Part shown: piece by piece, positions 10,314 to 18,732 of the stretch
How positions within the stretch are numbered: position 1 is the first letter of the stretch
Layout of the letters: each line of letters begins with the position of its first letter
NCBI RefSeq assembly: GCF_004564275.1
Contig: NZ_SPDV01000003.1
Span: 1 to 64,000 of the forward strand
Reading direction: 5' to 3'
DNA: 64,000 nucleotides
Source: Sphingomonas parva (ex Maeng et al. 2020)
GTDB lineage: Bacteria; Pseudomonadota; Alphaproteobacteria; Sphingomonadales; Sphingomonadaceae
The notes under the pieces: generated by a model
What the model saw: only the letters and a program-made list of their open reading frames with translations
Told to the model about the DNA's origin: nothing
The model's database searches: none
Translations under genes and position numbers: made by a program

Positions 10314-10787
10314 CAAAGTCTCCCCTGTCCTCGGTGCGGTCGTCCGCACTTCTTGAGAACGTTCACTTTGGTGCAAATCCGGTGTTGCTGTCAAGCGCCG
10401 GCGGAAGGGTGAACGGTTACGCCGAGCGTCGCGGGCTATGCTGCTGGAGCCGCGCCACAAAGGTTCCGGTGGAGAAGTGGCGGAGCGGGAGGGATTCAGA
10501 AATCAGGCCCAAGGGCAGGTTTTACGGCCATTTTTGCCAGGACAGCGAAGATAGTACCCCGGTTTATACCCCGAAAATCACATTCGACCGCCAGTCAGCG
10601 GTGGCTCGGAAAGGTCTCCGACCGTATATGCCTGATCCTGAAAGATCGGGCGTTTATAGGATGACAGCCTCGACAGCGCAGACGTTTGAGGCGCCAGGTG
10701 CGGCTGGGGCGCGCACAGCGCGATTCGACGCCTGCACCGGAACCGGCGGGCGCCCCTGGAGGAGCGCGTCGGCACCGTTCGATGGTA
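10314..10787. other. Intergenic region upstream of the TonB receptor
   Basis: 474 bases without a convincing gene. It holds the receptor promoter (10357-10394) and a tandem TACCCCG repeat with a 12-nt period (10555-10561 and 10567-10573), which could be a regulator site. Open frames here on both strands are low-complexity, rich in Arg, Ala and Pro, and show no family features. It marks the change from the uptake locus to the protease cluster. Confidence 0.4.
10357..10394 (-). promoter_or_regulatory. Putative promoter and LacI operator of the TonB receptor
   Basis: Reading the minus strand, a perfect -35 TTGACA (10394-10389) is followed after 18 nt by a weak -10 CAAAGT (10370-10365), then immediately by the palindrome GAACGTTC (10364-10357). 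A palindrome centred on AACGTT is typical of LacI-family operators, and its position just after the -10 would let a repressor block transcription. The TTGACA and the palindrome are seen directly; the link to the LacI at 1222-2292 is inferred. Confidence 0.45.
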
Positions 10788-10943
10788 TCAGCCCAACCCC
10801 TGATCACCATTGCAGGCTGGACGCCGCCGCTGGAATTCGTCGAGGCGCCGAAGCAGCGCCCGCACGATCGGCGCCGGCACGGACCTTCCGCGGTCCACCA
10901 GCGAGCGCGCCACTTCGAGCGGCTGATCGGCAGTACCCTTCAC
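10788..10943 (-). CDS. Small conserved-looking 51-aa protein
   Basis: A short ORF with good support: GTG start at 10943 preceded by GGGAGG at 5 nt, coding-like composition, and a largely helical predicted product containing ADQPLEVARSLVDRGRSV and VRALLRRLDEFQRRR. No signal peptide, membrane segment or Cys motif for metal binding. It has its own upstream region with the palindrome GGACATATGTCC. It lies 137 nt beyond the stop of the MBL-fold gene on the same strand. The function is not recognised; a small helical regulator or an antitoxin-like partner would fit but is speculative. Confidence 0.5.
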   Translation of the reverse strand: MKGTADQPLEVARSLVDRGRSVPAPIVRALLRRLDEFQRRRPACNGDQGLG

Positions 10944-10993
10944 CACAACCTCCCTGCGCCTCGGAGCCTTCGAGCTCTCAAACGGCGATCTAC

Positions 10994-11005
10994 GGACATA
11001 TGTCC
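10994..11005. promoter_or_regulatory. Perfect 12-bp palindrome GGACATATGTCC
   Basis: A perfect 12-bp dyad located 51 nt upstream of the 51-aa gene's start. On the minus strand a -10-like CATAAT ends immediately before it, so a dimeric regulator bound here would overlap the promoter. The regulator is unknown. Confidence 0.45.
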
Positions 11006-11080
11006 ATTATGGAGGAAAATCCGGCTGGCGCCTCATTCAGATAGCTATTCGGGACTCCGCGCGCCTCCAGCGGGGCGGCG

Positions 11081-12175
11081 TCAGGTCAGCTCGACGATCA
11101 CGGCATGATCGTCGTCGCCCGGCAGCCTCAGCCTGTATCCGAAATCCGCTTCCGGGTGTGTCTGACGGATTCGCTGGATTGAGGGCGCATCGTTCGTCGC
11201 CACGATTTCGATCGCTCGCTCGGCTGCATGCGCCTCCTCCACGATCCACACCAGGGTCTCGTAGTCCGGGTTGCCGTGCTTGCCATTCGCGGAAGCGACA
11301 TAGGCGTCTGCCGTGTTCCTGCGGAAGAACGTCCGAGTTGCGTTCCGGTCGCTCCCGTGATGCTGCAGCTTCATCACGTTAACGTGGAATGTCCCGTCGG
11401 GCCGGAGCCCGGCCTGGTCGAGCCCCTGCTCGATGTGATCGCCACGCGCATCTCCCGTGAGCAGCAGGGAGCGCCCGTCCTCTTCCACGAGAAGGACGAT
11501 GCTGCTCAGGTTCGGAATGCTCTTGTCCGCGTTCGCGAGCTGCTCGGGGCGGGCGGCGGTCCGGTTCCTCCGTATCCACTCCAGCCATTCCTCCTGCAGG
11601 GCGCGGAGGTTCGCATCGGTGGGGCCGATGACGGTCATGCGCATGCCGCCGATCTCGAGGGCGGGGTTGGGCAGCAGGTCCGGGCAGATGAGTTCGCCGC
11701 CGAAGGTCCGGTTGATGGGGATGTGGAGCAGTCTGGCTTCGCGCCTCAGCCGTTCACCTTCGGCAATCCCGAAGAACGCGATCGGCACATCGGTCATGAT
11801 CGTTGAAGCAACGCCGGCGTTCGCAAGGACCATCCTCACGCCCTTTGCGATCGTGTCCTCGTCATCGTCGATCGCGTCGGAGAAGGAATTGTGCCAGAGT
11901 TCCGCCGGCGAGATGAGCGGATCCTCCCCGTCGATCCGCTGGCGGTTCAGCTCGGCGAAGAGATCCAGCACGCCGACGATGTGATCCCTGTCGACGTGGC
12001 TTACGATCACCGCCTCGAGCCTCCCCCCGGGGATGGTCGCCTCGAGATAGGGTTTCAGGTGATCCTCGAAGGTGCCGTCCGGCCCTCCATCCACAAGAAC
12101 GTACTTCGCCTCGCCGCCGCCGCTCTCGAGGAGCAGGCAGTCGCCTTCGAAGGCACGTATCGCGTGCAGTCGCAT
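11081..12175 (-). CDS. ComEC-like metallo-beta-lactamase-fold hydrolase
   Basis: A 364-aa soluble protein with the metal-binding pattern of the MBL superfamily: HVDRDH (HxDxDH) near residue 60, GDARGDHI in the middle, and KLQHHGSDRNAT, which is typical of the ComEC/Rec2-type hydrolase domain. Related domains cleave phosphodiester bonds in nucleic acids or nucleotides. No membrane segments, so it is not a DNA-uptake channel. It starts 11 nt after the stop of the S8 protease gene, with GGGGGGAG just upstream, so the two are almost certainly co-translated. Pairing of a protease with a potential nuclease suggests a defence or stress-response module; this is inference. Confidence 0.8.
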   Translation of the reverse strand: MRLHAIRAFEGDCLLLESGGGEAKYVLVDGGPDGTFEDHLKPYLEATIPGGRLEAVIVSHVDRDHIVGVLDLFAELNRQRIDGEDPLISPAELWHNSFSDAIDDDEDTIAKGVRMVLANAGVASTIMTDVPIAFFGIAEGERLRREARLLHIPINRTFGGELICPDLLPNPALEIGGMRMTVIGPTDANLRALQEEWLEWIRRNRTAARPEQLANADKSIPNLSSIVLLVEEDGRSLLLTGDARGDHIEQGLDQAGLRPDGTFHVNVMKLQHHGSDRNATRTFFRRNTADAYVASANGKHGNPDYETLVWIVEEAHAAERAIEIVATNDAPSIQRIRQTHPEADFGYRLRLPGDDDHAVIVELT

Positions 12176-12186
12176 GCTCCCCCCAG

Positions 12187-14493
12187 TTACCCCAGTCGTG
12201 CCAGATCGCTTACGGGTCCCGCCACCACCAGAGCGAATCCCTGTGGGCCCGCCAGGAGATTGTCCGCCAATATGCTGACGAAGTACTCGCCCGGCTCGGC
12301 GTCATCGACTCGTATCACGTGGACGTTGTTGTTCGGGTCGCGCTTCAGGAGGCCCGGTATCGTGGCGAGCGGATCCGGCACCGGCATCTCCACATGCGCG
12401 TACAGGTCCCCGTTCGAGTTCCAGGTGTTGGTCGAGGAGTCCTCAAGCTGCATCAGCAGAGCGTTCTGGAGGGCACGTCCGGGAATGTCGGTCCACACGA
12501 GGCACAGCCGGATGTCCCCTTTGGCTTCGACCTGGAACGCGAAGCGGACGTAGTCGCCGGTATCGACGAGCGGAGAACCCGAGGCGTCCTGATCTTGAAA
12601 CGAGAGGGCGAAGGTCGGAGCTGCGGGATCTGGCACGGTCGAGGAGATGTCGACCCGTCCGAAACCCTGATGGTAGCTCGGCCGGCCGCCGGGATCCGCT
12701 ATGGCGTCGCGGCCCGAGAGAGGTCTCGTACCGTTGATGATCGCAGCCTTGAGCAGGGCGGCTGACGGGTTCCCATGGCCACGCTCCCGTCGGAAGTACT
12801 GTCGGACCAGCACGGCGAGGCCGGTCACGACCGGACACGCCATGCTCGTGCCGCCCATGACGGCGTAGTACGGGTTGTGGGGGTACGGACCCCAGAAGTT
12901 CCGCAGCGGAGTGCGCGCGCCCCGCGTGGAGGCCACATCGGTCCCGGGTGCCACTACGTCCGGCTTGACCCGCATGTCGTCGCAAGGTCCCCTTCCGCTG
13001 AAACCGGCGAGACACTCGGGATCGCCCGAGACCGGCTCCTCTCCGATGCCTGGGACCTTGAAGCTCTTCGGCCAGGCCTGGGCGTAGGTGAGCTTCGCCA
13101 GTCCGAGGTCCGTCCGGGACGACCGGCTCGCCCCGACGGTCAGGCCGTTTTTCGCACTCGCAGGGGCGGACATCGACGGCCAATCGACAAAGCCGGGCTG
13201 GTTGATGACGTTGGCGCCCGGATTGCAGCTGGCATCGTTCCCCGCAGCGATCACAGGGAGGAAGTCGGGATGCTCGTGCACGAAGCGGTCCACATCGTAG
13301 GACATGCTGGTGTAGCGGCCGTGCAGGAATGCTCCCCAGCTGTTGTTGTGGATGCGAACACCCTCGTCATAAGCCTCTTGGAACAGATCTCCGAGGACGA
13401 GCGGAAGACCGCCGAGGCCGCCCTGGGCGTCCATCAGCGACTGGAACACGATCTCCGTTGCGGGAGCGATGCCCGCCAACGCACCGTCCGAGGCCGAACC
13501 GTCGCCGGCGACGGTGCCCGTCACATGGGTGCCGTGGCCGTGGAGGTCGGACGGATCTCCGGGGCGGCCCCGAGCGACGACCTTCCTGATGCGCCCGCGG
13601 AAGTCGGGGTGCTCCTGGTCGAGACCGCTGTCTGCGATCCCCACCACCTCGCCTTCGCCTTTGTAGGGAACCGACCGGTGTCCGCCCGCTTGATCCGCCA
13701 GCCCCACCAGGGGGCGCACGACGTCGTGGAGCAATCCTGCCACGCCGGGAGCCTGGATCTCGGCGATCTCCTCCTTGGCGGCGATGTCCTCCAGCCTAGC
13801 GCGTCCGAGGGTGAACCGGATCACCCGGCGGGTCGTCGCCATCACCTCGGCGCCGTCCGCCGACAGCGCCTCCGCGAGGGCATCGCTGTCGAAGCCGGGA
13901 TGAACTACCGCTTCGAGGACGGAAGCCTCTCCAAGTCCGGCGGCGACCGACGCGGTTGCGAAACTAGCGTTCTGCGTCGGCGCGCGTCCCGCCTCCAGCG
14001 TCTGCCGCACGCCGTAGTGCTGGATGTCCTCCACGTCGGGATGATCCCGGAGGCGGCCAAGACCCTCGGCGACGCGGGCCACGTATCGGCCTCCTTCATC
14101 GCGCTCCAGCAGCGTCACTCCCGCGTCACTCAGGCGCTCGCGCAGATCACGCGTGACCGAGCCGCGGAGGGTCATCAGGTAATGGCCCGGCTGCTCGCGA
14201 GCCGATGCCGGAGCAGCCCCCGGACCCGACGCGCCCGAGAGCCCCGGAGCGCCTCCGGACCGGCCGCCGGAGGGCGTGGCGCTCTTGAAGCCGGTGCCCT
14301 CCTCCGGGATGGGGGCCAGAGCTCGCACCGTGAGGCCGCTCTCGGAGAGGCGGCGGATGCCAGCCTCCCCGCATGTCCCCTGCACGAATCCGGACGTGAT
14401 CTCCGGCTCTTCTATGAGGCCCTCGTCGACGGCCTCGCGGGCGAGCTCCCGCGTCTTGGAGTCGAGCGTGTACGCCTTGATCCTGTAGCGCAT
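12187..14493 (-). CDS. S8 (subtilisin-like) serine protease with tandem propeptide-like domains
   Basis: A 768-aa subtilase. The catalytic triad is Asp288 (GIADSG), His320 (HGHGTHVTG) and Ser550 (GGTSMACPV), with oxyanion Asn419 (AAGND). The catalytic domain spans about 275-620. A C-terminal beta-rich domain (about 640-768) resembles the jelly-roll P-domain-like modules of other subtilases. The first 270 residues contain two, perhaps three, segments of alternating strand and helix (about 1-65, 103-162, 190-250) resembling the ferredoxin-like I9/fervidolysin propeptide fold. No signal peptide or membrane helix is seen, so it probably acts in the cytoplasm. AGAGG precedes the ATG by 6 nt. It is co-transcribed with the MBL-fold gene. 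Confidence 0.88.
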   Translation of the reverse strand: MRYRIKAYTLDSKTRELAREAVDEGLIEEPEITSGFVQGTCGEAGIRRLSESGLTVRALAPIPEEGTGFKSATPSGGRSGGAPGLSGASGPGAAPASAREQPGHYLMTLRGSVTRDLRERLSDAGVTLLERDEGGRYVARVAEGLGRLRDHPDVEDIQHYGVRQTLEAGRAPTQNASFATASVAAGLGEASVLEAVVHPGFDSDALAEALSADGAEVMATTRRVIRFTLGRARLEDIAAKEEIAEIQAPGVAGLLHDVVRPLVGLADQAGGHRSVPYKGEGEVVGIADSGLDQEHPDFRGRIRKVVARGRPGDPSDLHGHGTHVTGTVAGDGSASDGALAGIAPATEIVFQSLMDAQGGLGGLPLVLGDLFQEAYDEGVRIHNNSWGAFLHGRYTSMSYDVDRFVHEHPDFLPVIAAGNDASCNPGANVINQPGFVDWPSMSAPASAKNGLTVGASRSSRTDLGLAKLTYAQAWPKSFKVPGIGEEPVSGDPECLAGFSGRGPCDDMRVKPDVVAPGTDVASTRGARTPLRNFWGPYPHNPYYAVMGGTSMACPVVTGLAVLVRQYFRRERGHGNPSAALLKAAIINGTRPLSGRDAIADPGGRPSYHQGFGRVDISSTVPDPAAPTFALSFQDQDASGSPLVDTGDYVRFAFQVEAKGDIRLCLVWTDIPGRALQNALLMQLEDSSTNTWNSNGDLYAHVEMPVPDPLATIPGLLKRDPNNNVHVIRVDDAEPGEYFVSILADNLLAGPQGFALVVAGPVSDLARLG

Positions 14494-14782
14494 GCCTGGC
14501 CTCTCAGCGAACAGGTCGTTACACTACCGCGACCGACACGGTCCTCCAAGCCGAGTTCGTGTCAAATCCGTGGTAACTCCGTAATTCGCGTGGGCGCCGC
14601 TCAGGACTTCGGATGATCCTCGGCACCGTCGCCGCGTCGGCACCGGCGGAGCCGACCTGGCGGCGTGACCACGAGCAGTCAGGATCCATCACGCTGTCGA
14701 GATGAGGGCAGTGCGTGCCGGCCTCACCGCCGAACGCGCGAGATCGCACGCCCCCGCGCGAGGCAGCGCCGGGCGGTTCTTG

Positions 14783-15142
14783 CTATACGCCCGCGAACTC
14801 CGGATCGTTGGGCACCATCCTCCAGCGCGGGTTCTCCATGAGATCGGGCTGCTCCTGAATGACCTTCCGCCAGGTCTTCGCTGGCCCGACGACGACCATT
14901 CCCGGCGTCCCCTCGAGATCGGTGACGATCCGCAGCCCCGCGCTCAGATAGCCAGAGAGCTTCTCGACCACGGGCCGCTTCGCCTGTCGGTAGATGGTAT
15001 CGACCCGCTGCGCCCGAACCTTGGCGTCGGAGATCTTCGCGGCTTCGTTGAGCCTGTTGCCAGCATCAACGTAGACGACCAGGGATACCTTGCGCGCAGG
15101 TGTCGCGCGGTCAACCATGTCCTTGGCTTCCGGGCTTAGCAT
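14783..15142 (-). CDS. 119-aa protein, possible stand-alone subtilase inhibitor/propeptide
   Basis: No family is recognised with certainty. The predicted order is strand (VSLVVYV), long helix (about 44-68), strand (LRIVTDL), strand (GMVVVGPA), helix (KTWRKVIQEQPDL), strand (WRMVP). This is the beta-alpha-beta-beta-alpha-beta order of subtilisin propeptides and I9-type inhibitors. The gene follows the 509-aa S8 protease by 42 nt on the same strand and precedes the second protease. The context suggests a chaperone or inhibitor that keeps a cytoplasmic protease inactive. No signal peptide. AAGG lies 8 nt upstream of the ATG. The inhibitor role is inference from predicted topology and position only. 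Confidence 0.6.
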   Translation of the reverse strand: MLSPEAKDMVDRATPARKVSLVVYVDAGNRLNEAAKISDAKVRAQRVDTIYRQAKRPVVEKLSGYLSAGLRIVTDLEGTPGMVVVGPAKTWRKVIQEQPDLMENPRWRMVPNDPEFAGV

Positions 15143-15184
15143 GAGCGCACCTTTTCGAGCATACCATGCATTGTGGGCGTTCCC

Positions 15185-16714
15185 TCAGATGCTGGCAAGG
15201 TCAAGTTGGCCGGAACCGCCGCGACGTGCGTCGTATCCGCTGGCCTGAGCGGGTAGAGGTTTCGTGAGGCCGAGAAGCTGTCTGCTCAGCTCGTCTGGAT
15301 TTCCGCGTAGGCTCGGATTGCTCTGGATGAGGAGAGCCGCCGCTCCTGCGACCACCGGGCAAGCCATCGAAGTGCCGTCCTTTGCCTCGTATTTCCCGCC
15401 GGGAACGGCGCTGATGACCGCCACGCCCGGGGCCATGATATCGGGCTTGAATGTCGAAGTGGTTACTGGATGACTGAAGCACTCACCCCAGTCGCTGAAG
15501 CCCGCCACCTGGCTTGCGGCGTCGACTGCACCGACGGCGATGACGCAGTCGAACTTGCCCGGCACCTGATGATGCCCCATCCCCTTCGTCCCGTCGTTCC
15601 CGATCGCGGCGACCAGCGTCGATCCGCGCAGCCGGTAGCCGCTGATGGTCTGATAGTAGCCGAGATCGGCCAGGGGCCCTCCCAGCGAGACGTTCACGAC
15701 GTCGACGCCGGAGGCCAGCTCTCCACCGCCGCGAGCGAGCCAGTTCAGGCCCGCCAGGATCTGGGCGAGACTGCCGACGACACGGCCGTCGTCCCTTCTA
15801 TTGAGCACGGCGGCGACCACCAGGTTGGCGTCCGGGGCGATCCCGACCGTTCGGCCGGCGGCAATCGCCGCCACATGGGTTCCGTGGGTGCTGTAGTCCT
15901 TCGGCCGCTTCAGCGGCCGCACCTCGCCGGTGACCTTGAAGGCCTGGAACTGGATCGTCTTGCCCTTGAACTCGGGATGGCTGGGGTCGATGCCGCTGTC
16001 GAGGATGCCGATCGTCACTCCCTTTCCCGTCAGGCCCTTCTCGCGCGCCGCCTCGATCGAGACGCTCTTCAGGTGCCACGGCATCTCGTCCGGCGTGACC
16101 TCCTCCCCCTTGGGAGTGTCAACGAGCGCGACCGTCTTGTTCTCCAGGACGATGGCACCTGCATCCTCGAGCAGTGAGACCTCGTCCTCCTCGAGCCGCG
16201 GAATGATGGCCGCGCCGAGACTCTCCAAGTAGAGGGCCCTCATCCTGCCCACTCCATCGCTCCGATCCTCGCCCAGCGCCGGAACTCCACGTCTCCGCCT
16301 GCGCCGACTGGCGAGTAGTTCGATCCTTCTGCCGTCCCGTTCGAGCTCTACCTGATGGATCAGCCTCCGGATCCTCTTGCGCGCCGAGGGACCTCGTCTC
16401 CCGGCAAGTTCGGTGCCGACCTCCAATGCCCCTGCGGCGTCCGCCGGGTCGGGCAGCACGACGATCCGCACGTCCTCCTGATCGGGCTCGAGCCAGCCTG
16501 CGCCGCTCTCGAGCGCGACATGGCTTCGCGGTATGCTCTCGAGGTGGTTCACGCTGCGGAACCACTTGATCCTGCGGCGAGCGAGTTCGGTGGCGCGCCT
16601 GCGCCCTAAGCCCGGGCGAGCGGCTCCCTCCTGACGGCGCCACCGTGCTCGCCAGGCATCGAGCGCCGACGCGAACACCTCCGGCTCCATCTTCCAGCGC
16701 AGCAGTTGGATCAT
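15185..16714 (-). CDS. S8 (subtilisin-like) serine protease
   Basis: A 509-aa subtilase with triad Asp239 (ILDSGIDPSHPEF), His277 (STHGTHVA) and Ser449 (DGTSMACPV), and oxyanion Asn373 (AAIGND). The catalytic domain occupies about 225-500. The N-terminal 200 residues are Arg-rich (including an RRRRRR run) and not obviously a propeptide, so folding may need the separate 119-aa protein encoded next. No signal peptide or transmembrane helix. The ATG at 16714 is favoured because GGGGGAG lies just upstream; an in-frame ATG at 16762 would add 16 residues and has no ribosome site. It is the first gene of the minus-strand cluster. Confidence 0.85.
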   Translation of the reverse strand: MIQLLRWKMEPEVFASALDAWRARWRRQEGAARPGLGRRRATELARRRIKWFRSVNHLESIPRSHVALESGAGWLEPDQEDVRIVVLPDPADAAGALEVGTELAGRRGPSARKRIRRLIHQVELERDGRRIELLASRRRRRRGVPALGEDRSDGVGRMRALYLESLGAAIIPRLEEDEVSLLEDAGAIVLENKTVALVDTPKGEEVTPDEMPWHLKSVSIEAAREKGLTGKGVTIGILDSGIDPSHPEFKGKTIQFQAFKVTGEVRPLKRPKDYSTHGTHVAAIAAGRTVGIAPDANLVVAAVLNRRDDGRVVGSLAQILAGLNWLARGGGELASGVDVVNVSLGGPLADLGYYQTISGYRLRGSTLVAAIGNDGTKGMGHHQVPGKFDCVIAVGAVDAASQVAGFSDWGECFSHPVTTSTFKPDIMAPGVAVISAVPGGKYEAKDGTSMACPVVAGAAALLIQSNPSLRGNPDELSRQLLGLTKPLPAQASGYDARRGGSGQLDLASI

Positions 16715-17237
16715 CGCTCCCCCAAGAACCGAGCCCCCGCCGCCCCGCAAAGATTTCGGCATGGGGATTGTCGCTCGCGCGTCAGATCTGTCAATGCTTT
16801 TAAGAACGGTTCTCGATGTAACGAGAAGTCATCCTCTCGGCGCCTGCGAGAGCGCCAACGAGGAAACCGGTCGCGGAGCCCGTGAGTTCTGTCCGTCCCT
16901 CAATCCTGACGAACAGTCCGTGCGCCAGCCGCCGACCGTCTCTTCGCCCGGCGCAATCGAGTTGATAGGCTCCCGCTGACGCCAGGGAGAAGTCCCGGCG
17001 GACATCGTGCAGGTCAGCCGCTTGATCCACCCTTCGACGTAAGCGGCGGCCATTCCAAGATCTCATGCCTGCCCTAGCATCGCTGCGCATCTCCCCTGAT
17101 TATGCTCCGAAGGACGTTGGACTTCGATGCTGCGAACGGGCTGCAGGATCCGAGCCTGTCGTGGCATTGCGCATCCGCCCTGATCGCAGCACTGCGGAAT
17201 GATCACTTTGGTGAACCTCGGCCATCCCGGAGGCTCT
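16715..17237. other. Intergenic region between the protease cluster and the DsrE gene
   Basis: 523 bases with no convincing gene. A 96-codon minus-strand frame at 16800-17090 has a plausible stretch in its second half but no ribosome site and no recognisable family, so it may be a gene remnant. The region should hold the promoter of the downstream S8 protease gene, but no clear -35/-10 pair was picked out. Confidence 0.3.
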
Positions 17238-17777
17238 TCAGTCGGGGATGAGCGCATAGCCTCGAAGCTGAAGGTTGGCGATGGTCACCAGGGCGGCAAC
17301 GTCGATCTCGACGAGTTCCGCGACCGAGCTGCGCTCGATCTTGTTGCCGGAGAGCGCCTGGCTGCAGACATGCACTTCCGCCCCGGCCCCCCTCAGGCGG
17401 CGGATCAGCTCCAGATTGGGGTTTGGCGTGCCGAACCTCGCCCGATATGCCTCGTCCGACATCGTGAGCGGTGTCGCCGGACCGTGGACGATCGCAACGA
17501 GGTCGCCCCGGCGCGGGCGGACACCGTCCGCCGCCAGCAGGTTCAGAAAGCGGGCGACCCTGTCGAGCGACGGGTTCACCTTCCCGGGCTCCGTCGCCGC
17601 CTTCGTGATGCTGAACACCACGCGGTAGCGCAGTTTCCGGTCCGGCCTTTGGCCAGCGCCCTCGGTCGGGTGCACACCGCCAAAGCCCGCGATGGCCGAT
17701 GGGGTCGGCCCGGCCGCGGCGGCCTGCCCGGCCGTGAGTGCTGTCACCACGATCAATCCCTTCAACATGTGTTTCAT
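17238..17777 (-). CDS. Exported DsrE-family protein
   Basis: A 179-aa protein with a signal peptide (about 1-22, ending GQAAAAG) and a DsrE/DsrF/YchN-like domain (about 48-175). The family's candidate sulfur-carrier Cys is visible in GAEVHVCSQALSGN. DsrE proteins carry or sense persulfide sulfur. An exported version fits as a periplasmic partner of the sulfide-oxidising genes encoded upstream on the same strand. It is the last gene of the long minus-strand run, 229 nt after the methyltransferase, and could have its own promoter. The exact reaction is unknown. Confidence 0.75.
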   Translation of the reverse strand: MKHMLKGLIVVTALTAGQAAAAGPTPSAIAGFGGVHPTEGAGQRPDRKLRYRVVFSITKAATEPGKVNPSLDRVARFLNLLAADGVRPRRGDLVAIVHGPATPLTMSDEAYRARFGTPNPNLELIRRLRGAGAEVHVCSQALSGNKIERSSVAELVEIDVAALVTIANLQLRGYALIPD

Positions 17778-18006
17778 CTGGTCCGGCTCACTCTGGCGGA
17801 TTGAAGTAGTTGAGCGCGATCCGGAGGAACGAGCGCCTGTGCCTCGCGGTCCGGCATGCGCCCAACCCGAAATTCATTTGCAACGCGGCAAAATCCGCTG
17901 CGGAAGGGGTAGCGCCACTTCTGGCTGGCTGCGCAACCGGACGCAGACCTCCTCGCCCACTCTATCTGGCACGTGGATGTCGAGGGCGCGTCCCCGCCGA
18001 CGGTGC

Positions 18007-18660
18007 TTACCGCCATGGGTTGGAGCTCATCCCGGATCCGTCCGCGGGCGCGCTGCGCTTTCGGGCGACCAGGTCGACGAGTGCCGAGTTGCCGCGATGG
18101 CCGATGCCTTCCCTCAAATCGGAATCGTAGGCGACAAGCCTGATGATCTCGAGGTCCGCGAAGGCCTCGCGCAGCATGTCCAGCGTGTACATGTTGTCCG
18201 CCGCGGGCGGCCCTCCTGTCCCAAAGGCGACTTGCTCGGGGCGATAGCCCTCGAGCAGGAGCAGGCCGCCTGGCTTCAGGGTCGACCTGATGCCCTCGAA
18301 GATGCGCTCCCGAAGGTCCGGACCGGCGAACTGGATGAAGATTGCAACGACCAGATCGAACCTCTCCGGCGGCCATCTCCAACTCGCTAGGTCGACGAGT
18401 TCGAACGAAAGATCGGTGTTACGGTCTGCTGCCAGCCGGCGGGCCTTCTCCTGCGCGCGTGGAGAGATGTCGGTGGAGAGGACATCGAGGCCTTGCTCCG
18501 CAAGCCAGACGCCGTTCCGCCCCTCGCCGTCGGCCAGCGCCAGTGCGCGCATCCCCGGCCGCAGGTACCCGGCACAGGATTTCAGAAAGGCATTCGGCTC
18601 CCTACCGAAGACGAAGTGCTCAACCGAATAGCGGTCGTCCCAAGCCTGGCGATGATCCAT
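18007..18660 (-). CDS. Class I SAM-dependent methyltransferase (TehB-like)
   Basis: A 217-aa soluble methyltransferase. The AdoMet-binding pattern is seen as ALALADGEGRNGVWLAEQG (motif I) followed by LDVLSTDIS (acidic motif II end) and FDLVVAIF. It begins with the WDDRYS motif common in TehB/thiopurine-type enzymes that methylate soft nucleophiles such as tellurite or thiols. Within a sulfur operon, thiol methylation is plausible but unproven. ATG 18660 is chosen for its GGAG at 6 nt; an upstream ATG at 18672 contains that site. It lies 72 nt after the MFS gene on the same strand. Confidence 0.8.
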   Translation of the reverse strand: MDHRQAWDDRYSVEHFVFGREPNAFLKSCAGYLRPGMRALALADGEGRNGVWLAEQGLDVLSTDISPRAQEKARRLAADRNTDLSFELVDLASWRWPPERFDLVVAIFIQFAGPDLRERIFEGIRSTLKPGGLLLLEGYRPEQVAFGTGGPPAADNMYTLDMLREAFADLEIIRLVAYDSDLREGIGHRGNSALVDLVARKRSAPADGSGMSSNPWR

Positions 18661-18732
18661 TCTCGTCTCCATCGATACGAACTCGCAAATGGGCGGGCCG
18701 CCCTGTGGCGTCTGCTTTCCAGCCGACGGCCG

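Noticed and set aside
7050-10412. 1120-codon plus-strand open frame opposite the TonB receptor
   Set aside because: Pure antisense of the receptor gene; composition rich in Asp, Arg, Val and Gly with no domain signature.
10334-11044. 236-codon plus-strand ORF
   Set aside because: Starts inside the receptor promoter, low-complexity, overlaps the better-supported 51-aa minus-strand gene.
12775-14616. 613-codon plus-strand open frame opposite the S8 protease
   Set aside because: The opposite strand has the complete catalytic triad and normal domain order.
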